NCBI GenBank assembly: GCA_018814465.1
Contig: JAHIZR010000235.1
Coordinates: forward strand, 1-12,824
Length of the DNA stretch: 12,824 bases
Reading direction: 5' to 3'
Source of the DNA: a bacterium
GTDB lineage: Bacteria > Electryoneota > RPQS01
Shown: piece after piece, positions 6,788 to 12,824 of the stretch
Position numbering within the stretch: the first letter of the stretch is position 1
Layout: each line of letters starts with the position of its first letter
Notes under the pieces: generated by a model
Told to the model about the DNA's origin: nothing
The model's database searches: none
The model's input: the letters and a program-made list of their open reading frames with translations, nothing else
Position numbers and translations under genes: made by a program

Positions 6788-7129
6788 TCACGGGATTCCG
6801 CATTCATCCAGGAATTCGAAGAAACCCACTCCTCCGGCGACAATCAGGCTTATGATGAGCAGCGGCCAGATCAAGCCGAGGAAACCGCTGATCCAGCACC
6901 AAAGGCGGGCTTTGTCCGATGCCTGATAAGCGGCGACGCGATTCCCGATGGCCTGCAGGCTGCTGACTCGTGAAGCAAAGTAGACAGCAACGATCCCTGC
7001 GGGGAGACAGCAGAGAATGGTCACAAGCACGGCGGGGGCGAGGTAGGTGGGAACCGGTTCTTCGAACCGCTGCGGAGGCTGGGGCGAGCCGCTGACCGGC
7101 TCGGAGTTGGATACCGGGGGAATTGTCAT
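6788..7129 (-). CDS. CD225/dispanin family membrane protein
   Basis: A 113-aa protein with a proline-rich cytoplasmic N-terminus (1-28), then the CD225 signature: PTYLAPAVLVTILCCLPAGI (27-46), with C40 and C41 at the usual cysteine pair. VYFASRV (49-55), a loop ending ASDKARLWCWIS (70-81) and a second hydrophobic segment at about 82-105 complete the domain. In animals this fold restricts membrane fusion (IFITM); bacterial members are largely uncharacterised. A longer frame begins with TTG at 7141, but GGAG at the right spacing (6 nt) precedes the ATG at 7129 and overlaps that TTG, so I choose ATG. It is the first gene of the operon with the DUF2752 and protease genes. Confidence 0.87.
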   Translation of the reverse strand: MTIPPVSNSEPVSGSPQPPQRFEEPVPTYLAPAVLVTILCCLPAGIVAVYFASRVSSLQAIGNRVAAYQASDKARLWCWISGFLGLIWPLLIISLIVAGGVGFFEFLDECGIP

Positions 7130-7524
7130 GGGACACTCCAAATCTATTGTTCTGTACTAATGAGACAGGAACATCATCTGAAATGTTTTGGCACTTGTCC
7201 AAATGAAGCAAATAGGGTTATCTCTAAGTTACGAAGCAGTCTTGTTATATGCAATATCCCACAAGGGGGAAATAGGGATTGGATTATTTAGTTTGTACAC
7301 TTGTTATGGAGTTATCGAATATGCGTTTTTTCAAGCGCAGTACAAAGCTGACAAAGCCGATAAGTATTGGTACTTCTACTTAAGGGCCGATGATGGCGGG
7401 AGAAGCAATCACGGAATGCATTCCTCAAAAGCGCGAGAACGGTGATCTTCAGACCGGAATCTTGGGAGGCAGTCGGCGAATTGCGATACGGTGAATGAAT
7501 ACTCTGTGATGCCTTTCTTGGCTT

Positions 7525-7692
7525 ATGCAAGATATGAGCACAAAACGACTCACTTCGATGATCGCGAAAGAGCATGCCGAGACAGATAAAAATGCTTTGC
7601 GAGATCTTTCCATCGTCGTTAATGCAATCGCGCCTCTTATGCTGAAGCAGGACCGCACGACAGTGAATGCCCAAGCGGGGAACGCTCTCTGA
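7525..7692 (+). CDS. Possible small ORF or gene remnant, unrecognised
   Basis: A 55-codon plus-strand frame starts ATG CAA GAT ATG AGC and encodes a soluble, helix-prone peptide: MQDMSTKRLTSMIAKEH, then a stretch around KNALRDLSIVVNAIAPLML, ending AQAGNAL. The same frame is open upstream from ATG 7390 for 34 codons and is broken by TGA at 7492 and 7507. The whole could therefore be a decayed gene of about 100 codons. There is no good ribosome site and no family I recognise. It may well be chance. Confidence 0.18.
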   Translation: MQDMSTKRLTSMIAKEHAETDKNALRDLSIVVNAIAPLMLKQDRTTVNAQAGNAL

Positions 7693-7790
7693 AGAGATTG
7701 GGCACTATTTTATGCAGGGCCTTCTCGGCAATTCTCCTATGATAATACGGGGATATGCAGTAGAGAAATTGACTGAAGTTTAAGATAATA

Positions 7791-7821
7791 AAAAAGAGTG
7801 AATCAACTGCTCACTCTTTTT
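7791..7821. terminator. Palindromic bidirectional rho-independent terminator
   Basis: AAAAAGAGTGA (7791-7801) and TCACTCTTTTT (7811-7821) form a perfect 11-bp stem with a 9-nt loop, flanked by A and T runs on either side. On the minus strand it lies 29 nt after the stop of the cysteine-repeat gene and would end that transcript. It would equally stop anything transcribed rightward from the gene-poor stretch. Confidence 0.88.
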
Positions 7822-7849
7822 AATTAATTGAATATTTATTATTTAAGGA

Positions 7850-8314
7850 TTATTCTTGGGCGGGGGCTGAGTTTCGGGCAGCGAGGATTTGCTTCAGATA
7901 GGCATCAGGATGCTCGTTGAACGTATCGATGCAGCCGGAACAGCAGAATTCGACGAGCTGGTTTTTATAGGTGTACTTGACCGGAGGGCCCATCGTACCC
8001 AATTCCTCACCGCTGACCACACAAGTTGTTAGGGGATAGTCTTTGCTCTGCGTTTTGATGATTTCTTTGTCAAGTTTTTTCAGGTACTTATCTGGGTTTT
8101 GCCGGAAGGTCTCGACGCAGCTGCTGCAGCAAAATTGAATTTCGCGACCTTCATGTTCAATTTTAACAGGCTCTTCCATAGAGCCAAGCTTTTCGCCGCT
8201 GACGAGACAATAATCAATCGGATAGGGCGGGTGCCGTGTGTCAGATGTCTCCCCGGCGAGGGCAGATCCGAGCACAAGCAGACTGATAGTGATATAAGAC
8301 AAGATTAACTTCAT
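7850..8314 (-). CDS. Periplasmic protein with two TRASH/YHS-like cysteine modules
   Basis: A 154-aa exported protein with a signal peptide (MKLILSYITISLLVLGSALA, cleavage before G21). The mature part is an internal duplication: residues about 31-80 and 93-142 align with an offset of 62. Both modules carry YP-xx-C-V-SGE-LG-M-PVK, then FCC-S-C-TF-PD-YLK. Cysteines are C36, C62, C63, C66 in the first and C98, C124, C125, C128 in the second, a pattern of TRASH/YHS-like metal-binding modules. Binding of copper or another soft metal is the likely role, but the metal is inference. AGGAG lies 6 nt before the ATG. It is a single-gene unit with its own terminator, divergent from the two-component operon at 8557. 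Confidence 0.87.
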   Translation of the reverse strand: MKLILSYITISLLVLGSALAGETSDTRHPPYPIDYCLVSGEKLGSMEEPVKIEHEGREIQFCCSSCVETFRQNPDKYLKKLDKEIIKTQSKDYPLTTCVVSGEELGTMGPPVKYTYKNQLVEFCCSGCIDTFNEHPDAYLKQILAARNSAPAQE

Positions 8315-8381
8315 AAATAGCTCCTTTAGTAACGGTTTACTCTTAAACTCATTTGACGCGGAATAGATTCACTTGCGGCGG

Positions 8382-8402
8382 TGGATTCTGGATTCTGGAA
8401 TT
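8382..8402 (+). repeat. Three 7-bp tandem repeats in the divergent intergenic region
   Basis: TGGATTC, TGGATTC and TGGAATT follow one another without gaps, between the cysteine-repeat gene and the response regulator gene. Head-to-tail half sites are how OmpR/PhoB-type regulators bind, though their usual repeat period is 11 bp rather than 7. They may be a regulatory site or a simple slippage repeat. Confidence 0.4.
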
Positions 8403-8556
8403 GGTACATTGAAACAAGTATGAGGACTATCTCAGAATAAGCTCCGGCCGGGTTGCGCGAGCATTTCAATCTCGGTGCATAAAAACCTGAATCGCTGCTT
8501 AACCCGCTCGGCGAGCAGACAGGCAATTGCCTTTAAGATAAACAAGGAGCTTTGTC

Positions 8557-9243
8557 ATGAGTTCAGGAAGCGTGCTCATCGTTGAGGATGACAAGAACAT
8601 CAGTGACTTGGTGGCTTTGCATCTGCAGCGTGAGGGGTTCGAGGTTCGTGCCGAAGCGGAAGGGGATACGGCGCTGCGCACCGCGACGTCAACTCCGCCG
8701 GAGTTAATCGTATTGGACTTGATGCTGCCGGGAATGGACGGGCTGGAAATCTGCCGGAGGCTGAAGCAAAACAGCAAGACGCGCGAGATTCCAATCGTGA
8801 TGCTGACCGCGAAGGACGACGAGACGGATATCGTGACCGGACTTGAACTGGGAGCCGACGATTATATAACAAAACCGTTCAGCCCGAAGGTGGTGGTCGC
8901 GAGGATCAAGGCGGTGCTGCGCCGGAAAGCCGAACCGGTGCTGAGTGAAGAAGATTCCTTGATCTTCGAAGGCTTGGAAATTCATCCGCAGAAGCATATT
9001 GTCGTCGTGGACGGCGCAACGATAGATTTAACAAAGTCGGAATTCAAGATTCTGCATCACTTGGCCCGGCATCCGGGCTGGGTGTTTACGCGCTATCAAC
9101 TGGTCGACGCGGTGCACGGCGAACAATATGCGGTATCCGACCGCTCGATCGATGTGCAGGTGGTCGGCCTAAGAAAAAAACTAATGGAACGCGGCTCCTA
9201 TATCGAAACGGTGCGCGGTGTAGGATACCGGTTCCAACTCTGA
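8557..9243 (+). CDS. OmpR/PhoB-family response regulator
   Basis: A 228-aa cytoplasmic transcription factor of standard length. The receiver domain (about 5-120) has acidic residues E10, D11 and D12, phospho-acceptor D54 in IVLDLMLPGMDG, T84 and K106 (ITKPFSP). The C-terminal winged helix (about 130-228) has DLTKSEFKILHHLA, the recognition region SDRSIDVQVVGLRKKL and the terminal hairpin ETVRGVGYRF. The ATG is preceded by AAGGAG at 7 nt. The histidine kinase gene starts 3 nt after the stop codon, so they are a cognate pair. The sequence is close to PhoB/PhoP-type regulators, but no phosphate transport genes are in the window, so I do not assign the symbol. Confidence 0.96.
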   Translation: MSSGSVLIVEDDKNISDLVALHLQREGFEVRAEAEGDTALRTATSTPPELIVLDLMLPGMDGLEICRRLKQNSKTREIPIVMLTAKDDETDIVTGLELGADDYITKPFSPKVVVARIKAVLRRKAEPVLSEEDSLIFEGLEIHPQKHIVVVDGATIDLTKSEFKILHHLARHPGWVFTRYQLVDAVHGEQYAVSDRSIDVQVVGLRKKLMERGSYIETVRGVGYRFQL

Positions 9244-9246
9244 TTC

Positions 9247-11025
9247 ATGTCCAGAACAAGATCGCTTTTCTCCTCACTTTATCTGCCCTACCTGCTGCTG
9301 ATCATTGCTTCGGTGTTTGTGGTCAGTTGGTATGGGATTCATTCGTTCCAGACGCTCAGCCTGAAACAGTTGGCGAGCCGTCTCGAATCGCAGGCCTATC
9401 TGGTGCGTCAGGCGCTGCCGGATGATGTTTCCATCGGTAATCTCGCCGCTGTGGATTCGGTTTGTGTCAGGATGGGCAGGATCGCGGGGATTCGCGTGAC
9501 GGTTATTCTGCCGACCGGAGAAGTGTCGGGTGAGAGCGATGCCGATCCGGGAACGATGAACGATCACCGCAGCCGTCCGGAGGTGCGAGCGGCGCTGGCC
9601 GGGAAAGCCGGAGTCTCGTCCCGCTTCAGTCATACATTAAATGCGCAGATGCATTATGTCGCGGTGCCGCTGAAAAAAGAAGGCAAAGTGATCGCGGTCG
9701 TGCGCACGGCGATTGCGGCGACTGAGATCGATGAAGCGATGGACCGGATGTATTTTCGAGTCGGGGGAGCGGGTCTTCTGATAGCATTGACAGCGGCTTT
9801 TGTCAGTTTCTATATTGCCCGCCGGCATCGCCGGATGCTGCAGGAAATGCAGCGCGGAGCGGAGCGATTCGCCGCGGGAGAATTTGACACGCGGCTGCCG
9901 GAATCGACCGTTGAGGAATTCGCGGCGCTGGACAGAACCATGAATAAAATGGCGGCGCAGTTGGACAAGCGCATCCGCGCGATCACGCAGCAGCGCGAAG
10001 AACAGGAAGCGGTGCTGGCAGGAATGGTGGAGGGCGTCGTCGCGGTTGATCGTCAGGAACGCATCATCATCGCCAATCAGGCCGCCGCGCGCATGTTCGA
10101 TTTCAGCACGGAGAAGGTGAAAGGACGCTTCGTGCAGGAGATCGTGCGCAACGGCGACGTGCAGCGATTCGTGAAGCAGGCCTTGCAGCAAAAGGACGAA
10201 CAACTCAATGCGTTGATCATGCTGGATGAAGGGAGCAAAGTTTTGCAGGCGTGCGCTTCAGTGATTCATGATCCGCAGCACGGTCCGCGCGGGAGTGTAA
10301 TCGTGTTTAATGATATCACGCGGATGCGGAAGCTGGAATTGACGCGGCGCGAGTTCGTGGCGAACGTCAGCCATGAATTGAAAACACCAATTACCTCCAT
10401 CAAGGGGTATATCGAAACGCTGCGCGACGAAGCGCCGATGAGCGACGAAGACCGGGAGAAGTTTTTGGGGATTATCGCGCGGCAGGCGGATCAGTTGACA
10501 GCGACGATTGACGATCTGCTGGCTTTGGGACGAATCGAGCGGGAAGCGGATTCAATGAAGCTGCGGAAAGAACAATGCAGTTTGTACGATGTGCTGCAGG
10601 AAGCAAAAATGCTCTGCCAGAAACACGCGGAAGAGAAAGGGCAGACAATCGAATTAGCAGTTCCCGAAGAAATCATTGTCGCAGTCAACTCGCGGCTGAT
10701 GGAACAGGCGGTGATGAATCTGATCGATAATGCGGTCAAATACGGGAATCAAGGCGGTCATATCGACATCCGTGCGGCGCAGGAGGGTGATGAGGTTGTG
10801 ATTGAGGTTAAAGACGACGGACCGGGGATCAGTCAGGAACATCTGCCGCGACTCTTCGAGCGGTTTTACCGGACGGACCGCGGGCGCAGCCGCTCCGTCG
10901 GCGGCACCGGACTGGGGCTGGCTATCGTGAAACATATTGCACAGGCGCATAAGGGATCGGCGAGTGTGGAAAGCGAAGTCGGAAAAGGGAGTGTGTTTAC
11001 GATTAGGTTTCCGGCGGAGGGGTAA
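9247..11025 (+). CDS. PhoR-like membrane sensor histidine kinase with PAS domain
   Basis: A 592-aa inner-membrane kinase expected to phosphorylate the regulator encoded 3 nt upstream. Order of parts: membrane helix 1 (about 11-30), an extracytoplasmic sensor domain of about 140 residues, membrane helix 2 (about 172-190), HAMP (about 191-245), and a PAS domain (about 252-360, starting VLAGMVEGVVAVD). The HisKA domain has phospho-acceptor H376 in ANVSHELKTP. The ATPase domain has the N box NLIDNAVKYG (491-500), G1 DDGPGI (523-528), F box LFERFYR (536-542) and G2 GGTGLGL (552-558). All motifs are intact. This order matches PhoR of the Bacillus type, including the periplasmic loop missing from E. 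coli PhoR. The ribosome site is weak, fitting translational coupling. The signal is unknown. Confidence 0.95.
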   Translation: MSRTRSLFSSLYLPYLLLIIASVFVVSWYGIHSFQTLSLKQLASRLESQAYLVRQALPDDVSIGNLAAVDSVCVRMGRIAGIRVTVILPTGEVSGESDADPGTMNDHRSRPEVRAALAGKAGVSSRFSHTLNAQMHYVAVPLKKEGKVIAVVRTAIAATEIDEAMDRMYFRVGGAGLLIALTAAFVSFYIARRHRRMLQEMQRGAERFAAGEFDTRLPESTVEEFAALDRTMNKMAAQLDKRIRAITQQREEQEAVLAGMVEGVVAVDRQERIIIANQAAARMFDFSTEKVKGRFVQEIVRNGDVQRFVKQALQQKDEQLNALIMLDEGSKVLQACASVIHDPQHGPRGSVIVFNDITRMRKLELTRREFVANVSHELKTPITSIKGYIETLRDEAPMSDEDREKFLGIIARQADQLTATIDDLLALGRIEREADSMKLRKEQCSLYDVLQEAKMLCQKHAEEKGQTIELAVPEEIIVAVNSRLMEQAVMNLIDNAVKYGNQGGHIDIRAAQEGDEVVIEVKDDGPGISQEHLPRLFERFYRTDRGRSRSVGGTGLGLAIVKHIAQAHKGSASVESEVGKGSVFTIRFPAEG

Positions 11026-11156
11026 GAGAGAAGACAAAGTGAGCATAGCCTTGCGCTTTTTTTGCCGGGCAACTCTGGCGAGTCGTCACGGCGCTGAAAC
11101 GGACACAATCCTTACAAGGCAAGCAGATTGTGACCTACAACATGGAGTATTAGAAA

Positions 11157-12374
11157 ATAGTTAGTAACTATGTCATCATTGGAATGGGAGCGGCAGGGGC
11201 GACCTGCGCGCAGCAATTGCGGACGCTGGAGCCTAAAGCTGAGATCACGATTGTTAATGGCGAAGGTCTGCCGTTTTATTTACGGCTGGACTTAGCCTCG
11301 ATACTGGAGGGCAAGGATTCGTCGAAACTGATCGCGCGGAAAGATGACTATTGGATCGAAAATAATATTCAGGTTGTTTACTCGCAGGCGGTGAAACTTG
11401 ACAGCAAAGCGCAGACGGTGCTACTGGAGAATGGAGAGCAGCTTGCTTATGACAAACTGCTGATTGCGTCGGGGGCGCAGGCTCGAAGATTGACTTGTCC
11501 GGGCGCGGAGTTGAAAGAAATCGCGACTTACCGGACGCTAAAAGACGCGATATCGATTTACGAACTGCGCGACAAGGTGAAGCAGGTCGTAATCGTCGGC
11601 GGTGGGATTTTAGGAATGGAAGTCGCTTATGCGGCGCGCGCGTATGATTGGGATATCACTTTGCTGGTACGGGAGTCACACGTGGGAGCGCCGCTGATAG
11701 ATGAGGAGGGTGGCGGGTTTATTCAGCAAGCGCTCGAACAAGGCGGCGTAAATGTGATCTATGAAGACGAGGTTGCGCGCTATGAAGGAAGTGATAAAGT
11801 CGAAGCGGTTGTCACAGAAGCAGGCAGACGGCTTCCGGCCAATTTAGTGATTGAGTGCATCGGCGTCGCGCCCGATTTGCGATTCCTTGAAGAGTTGGGT
11901 ATTATCGAGGGCGGCAGAGTGTGGGTAAATGAAGGTATGAGAACCACCGTGCCGACCCTCTTTGCAGCAGGGGATGCGGCAGTGGTGAAGATGTTAAACA
12001 GTCACGATGTCACCTGTCATAACTGGAATGTGGCGATTGCGCAGGCGCGCGTGGCGGCGGAGGCGATGACGGGACGCGACGCCAAATGGAACGAAGGCGT
12101 CTATTACAATGCCGACCGCTTCTACGATCAGGAGTTTGCGATTATCGGACCGTGGGAGCGGCGGACTCTCTCGGGCCGGAAGCTTGAAACACAAACGACC
12201 GGCGAAGCCTTTCGCGCCGTCGTCAGTGTAAATGGTGTGATCGAGAGTGCGCTTGTGGTTGGAGATAAGACCGGAAATAAATTGCTGCGGAGACTGATTG
12301 CATCAAGGGCTAAGATTGAAGGCAAGTTCGACAGGCTTTTCGATCCGGAGGCGACGGCGGGGGCGTTTGAATAG
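11157..12374 (+). CDS. FAD/NAD(P)H-dependent oxidoreductase with non-standard start
   Basis: A pyridine nucleotide-disulfide family reductase (Pyr_redox_2), similar to NirB-N-terminal and rubredoxin-reductase-like flavoproteins. Counting from residue 1 at 11157, the FAD Rossmann motif YVIIGMGAAGA is at 5-15. The second, NAD(P)H-binding, motif VVIVGGGILGMEVA is at 144-157, and FAAGDAA near 269-275 contacts FAD. There is no CxxC redox pair, so it probably passes electrons to a partner protein. The first canonical ATG (11184) falls inside the FAD motif and would delete its first strand. The frame upstream has only AAA ATA GTT AGT AAC after an in-frame TAG at 11151. ATA at 11157 is 9 nt after GGAG and gives an N-terminus of the expected length. 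Either AUA initiates, or the native ATG at 11142 (M-E-Y) has been cut off by the TAG. Confidence 0.85.
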   Translation: MVSNYVIIGMGAAGATCAQQLRTLEPKAEITIVNGEGLPFYLRLDLASILEGKDSSKLIARKDDYWIENNIQVVYSQAVKLDSKAQTVLLENGEQLAYDKLLIASGAQARRLTCPGAELKEIATYRTLKDAISIYELRDKVKQVVIVGGGILGMEVAYAARAYDWDITLLVRESHVGAPLIDEEGGGFIQQALEQGGVNVIYEDEVARYEGSDKVEAVVTEAGRRLPANLVIECIGVAPDLRFLEELGIIEGGRVWVNEGMRTTVPTLFAAGDAAVVKMLNSHDVTCHNWNVAIAQARVAAEAMTGRDAKWNEGVYYNADRFYDQEFAIIGPWERRTLSGRKLETQTTGEAFRAVVSVNGVIESALVVGDKTGNKLLRRLIASRAKIEGKFDRLFDPEATAGAFE

Positions 12375-12375
12375 C

Positions 12376-12403
12376 AAAGGCGAAAGGATAAAGGCGAAAG
12401 GAT
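12376..12403. repeat. Perfect 14-bp tandem duplication
   Basis: AAAGGCGAAAGGAT occurs twice head to tail directly after the oxidoreductase stop codon. Each unit itself contains a partial internal repeat (AAAGGCG, AAAGGAT). It looks like a slippage product; no function is evident. Confidence 0.8.
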
Positions 12404-12427
12404 AAGTCAGGAAAGCAAGCGCGGCAG

Positions 12428-12517
12428 GCGGGCTGAGTTCCTTCGGGCTGCAGGTTTACAAGAACAATAGAACTCGAATAGTGCAGCCCTCAGGATGACA
12501 TATAGTAGGTGGCCCGC
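12428..12517. other. Nested inverted-repeat element, possible structured RNA
   Basis: Two perfect pairs are nested: GCGGGC (12428-12433) with GCCCGC (12512-12517), and inside it GGGCTGCA (12445-12452) with TGCAGCCC (12482-12489). A further CTGAG/CTCAG pair (12433-12437, 12489-12493) partly competes with these. The inner stem closes a 29-nt AT-rich loop. It lies between the oxidoreductase and its terminator, so it would be part of that mRNA's 3' region. It could be a small RNA, a dispersed repeat or a mobile-element relic. Confidence 0.35.
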
Positions 12518-12562
12518 ACGCAACGCCCGTATAATCACAGGCAGTACGACAAGATGTTTTCT

Positions 12563-12586
12563 CCCACTCACTAGGGTGGGTTTTTT
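12563..12586 (+). terminator. Rho-independent terminator of the oxidoreductase transcript
   Basis: CCCACTC (12563-12569) pairs with GGGTGGG (12574-12580), one T-G wobble included, around a 4-nt loop. Six T follow at 12581-12586. It is oriented for plus-strand transcription and ends just before the stop codon of the convergent TrkA-C gene at 12591. Confidence 0.85.
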
Positions 12587-12590
12587 ATTA

Positions 12591-12824
12591 CTATTCGAAG
12601 CGGCGGAGGCTTTCGTTGAGGGCGGCATGATCGCCGTAGAGGACAATGAGGTCGTTTTCCTGAATGACGGTATCTTCATAGGGGGCGGACAGCGGGCAGG
12701 AACCGCGAATGACGGAGATGATGGAACAGCGTTCTTCACTCTTAAAGCCCAGTTCGCCGAGGGTCTTGCCGATTTTGGTGCATTCGGAATCGATGGGAAC
12801 CGCTTCGATCAGCCGTTTCATCAG
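12591..12824 (-). CDS. C-terminal part of a TrkA-C (RCK_C) domain protein, partial
   Basis: The frame is open to the window edge, so this is the last 77 residues of a longer protein; the leading codons read L-M-K-R-L, and the M is probably internal. The visible part is a full RCK_C domain: EAVPIDSECTKIGKTLGEL, then CSIISVIRGS, the SAPYEDTVIQENDLIVLYG segment and a closing helix LNESLRRFE. This domain is the regulatory C-terminus of potassium uptake proteins, potassium channels and CPA2 antiporters, where it binds a small ligand such as a cyclic dinucleotide or nucleotide. Which transporter it belongs to cannot be told from here. It ends in TAG, convergent with the oxidoreductase. Confidence 0.82.
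   Translation of the reverse strand: MMKRLIEAVPIDSECTKIGKTLGELGFKSEERCSIISVIRGSCPLSAPYEDTVIQENDLIVLYGDHAALNESLRRFE

Larger units (their letters stand above)
7142..7849. other. Gene-poor stretch of about 700 bp
   Basis: This lies between the divergent side of the CD225 operon and the 3' end of the cysteine-repeat gene. Several short frames exist on both strands, but none resembles a known family or has a convincing ribosome site. A plus-strand frame from TTG 7188 or ATG 7203 to 7445 would encode a hydrophobic, tyrosine-rich peptide. The minus-strand frames at 7312-7674 and 7449-7658 are rich in S, R, C and H, as expected for antisense shadows. The first 200 bp are AT-rich and should hold the CD225 operon promoter, which I could not place. 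A terminator closes the stretch at 7791-7821. Confidence 0.5.

Noticed and set aside
6351..6926. Plus-strand frame of 191 codons
   Set aside because: Lies antisense to the DUF2752 and CD225 genes, whose motifs are unmistakable; product is low-complexity, rich in R, Q and G.
7188..7445. Plus-strand frame of 85 codons, hydrophobic and tyrosine-rich
   Set aside because: Starts with TTG, has no ribosome site, ends in a charged tail of another character, and resembles no family I know. AT-rich DNA alone could produce it.
7312..7674. Minus-strand frame of 120 codons
   Set aside because: Composition rich in R, S, H and C with no domain and no ribosome site; typical of an antisense shadow.
8557..11025. 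Naming the two-component pair PhoB/PhoR
   Set aside because: Architecture fits, but no phosphate transport genes, phoU or Pho box are visible; other signals are equally possible.
11151..11153. TAG recoded as a sense codon in the oxidoreductase leader
   Set aside because: TAG is the terminal stop of this gene, the NtrC-family gene and the TrkA-C gene in this window, so general recoding is unlikely.
12407..12739. Minus-strand frame of 110 codons overlapping the TrkA-C gene
   Set aside because: It is out of frame with a clear RCK_C domain and runs through the terminator and repeat element; proline- and serine-rich shadow.

Overview
The window is a bacterial chromosome segment with about a dozen protein genes and no RNA genes, phage genes, CRISPR array or insertion sequence that I can see. 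The most informative lineage marker is a secreted beta-helix protein with a FlgD-like, type IX secretion-type C-terminal tail. Together with an aspartyl protease/PDZ protein, a CD225 protein and a DUF2752 protein, it points to the Fibrobacteres-Chlorobi-Bacteroidetes superphylum or a nearby uncultured phylum (Zixibacteria, KSB1 or Calditrichota type). This placement is inference; no marker gene settles it.

Layout. (1) 1-1533: an NtrC-family sigma-54 activator with a good -24/-12 promoter match of its own. (2) 1634-2772: a MarR regulator with a palindromic operator candidate, followed by a secreted YceI protein. (3) 2880-5045, minus strand: a small cysteine-rich secreted protein and a large beta-helix secreted protein in a tight operon. 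Their promoter candidate has a run of ten A/T pairs in its spacer. (4) 5110-7129, minus strand: a three-gene operon of CD225, DUF2752 and aspartyl protease-PDZ proteins, ended by tandem hairpins. (5) 7142-7849: a largely gene-free stretch with doubtful small reading frames and a palindromic terminator. (6) 7850-8314, minus strand: a periplasmic protein made of two repeated cysteine-rich, TRASH/YHS-like modules. (7) 8557-11025: a PhoB-like response regulator and PhoR-like sensor kinase. (8) 11157-12374: an FAD/NAD(P)H oxidoreductase that seems to lack a normal start codon. (9) 12375-12586: a tandem repeat, a nested inverted-repeat element and a strong terminator. (10) 12591-12824, minus strand: the C-terminal end of a TrkA-C (RCK_C) potassium transport or channel protein.

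Taken together this is a patchwork of regulators and cell-envelope or secreted proteins. I see no clear new defence or biosynthetic system. The points most worth following up are the oxidoreductase start (AUA or a nonsense codon), the homopolymer-spaced promoter of the secreted-protein operon, the CD225-DUF2752-protease operon and the sigma-54 promoter of the sigma-54 activator.
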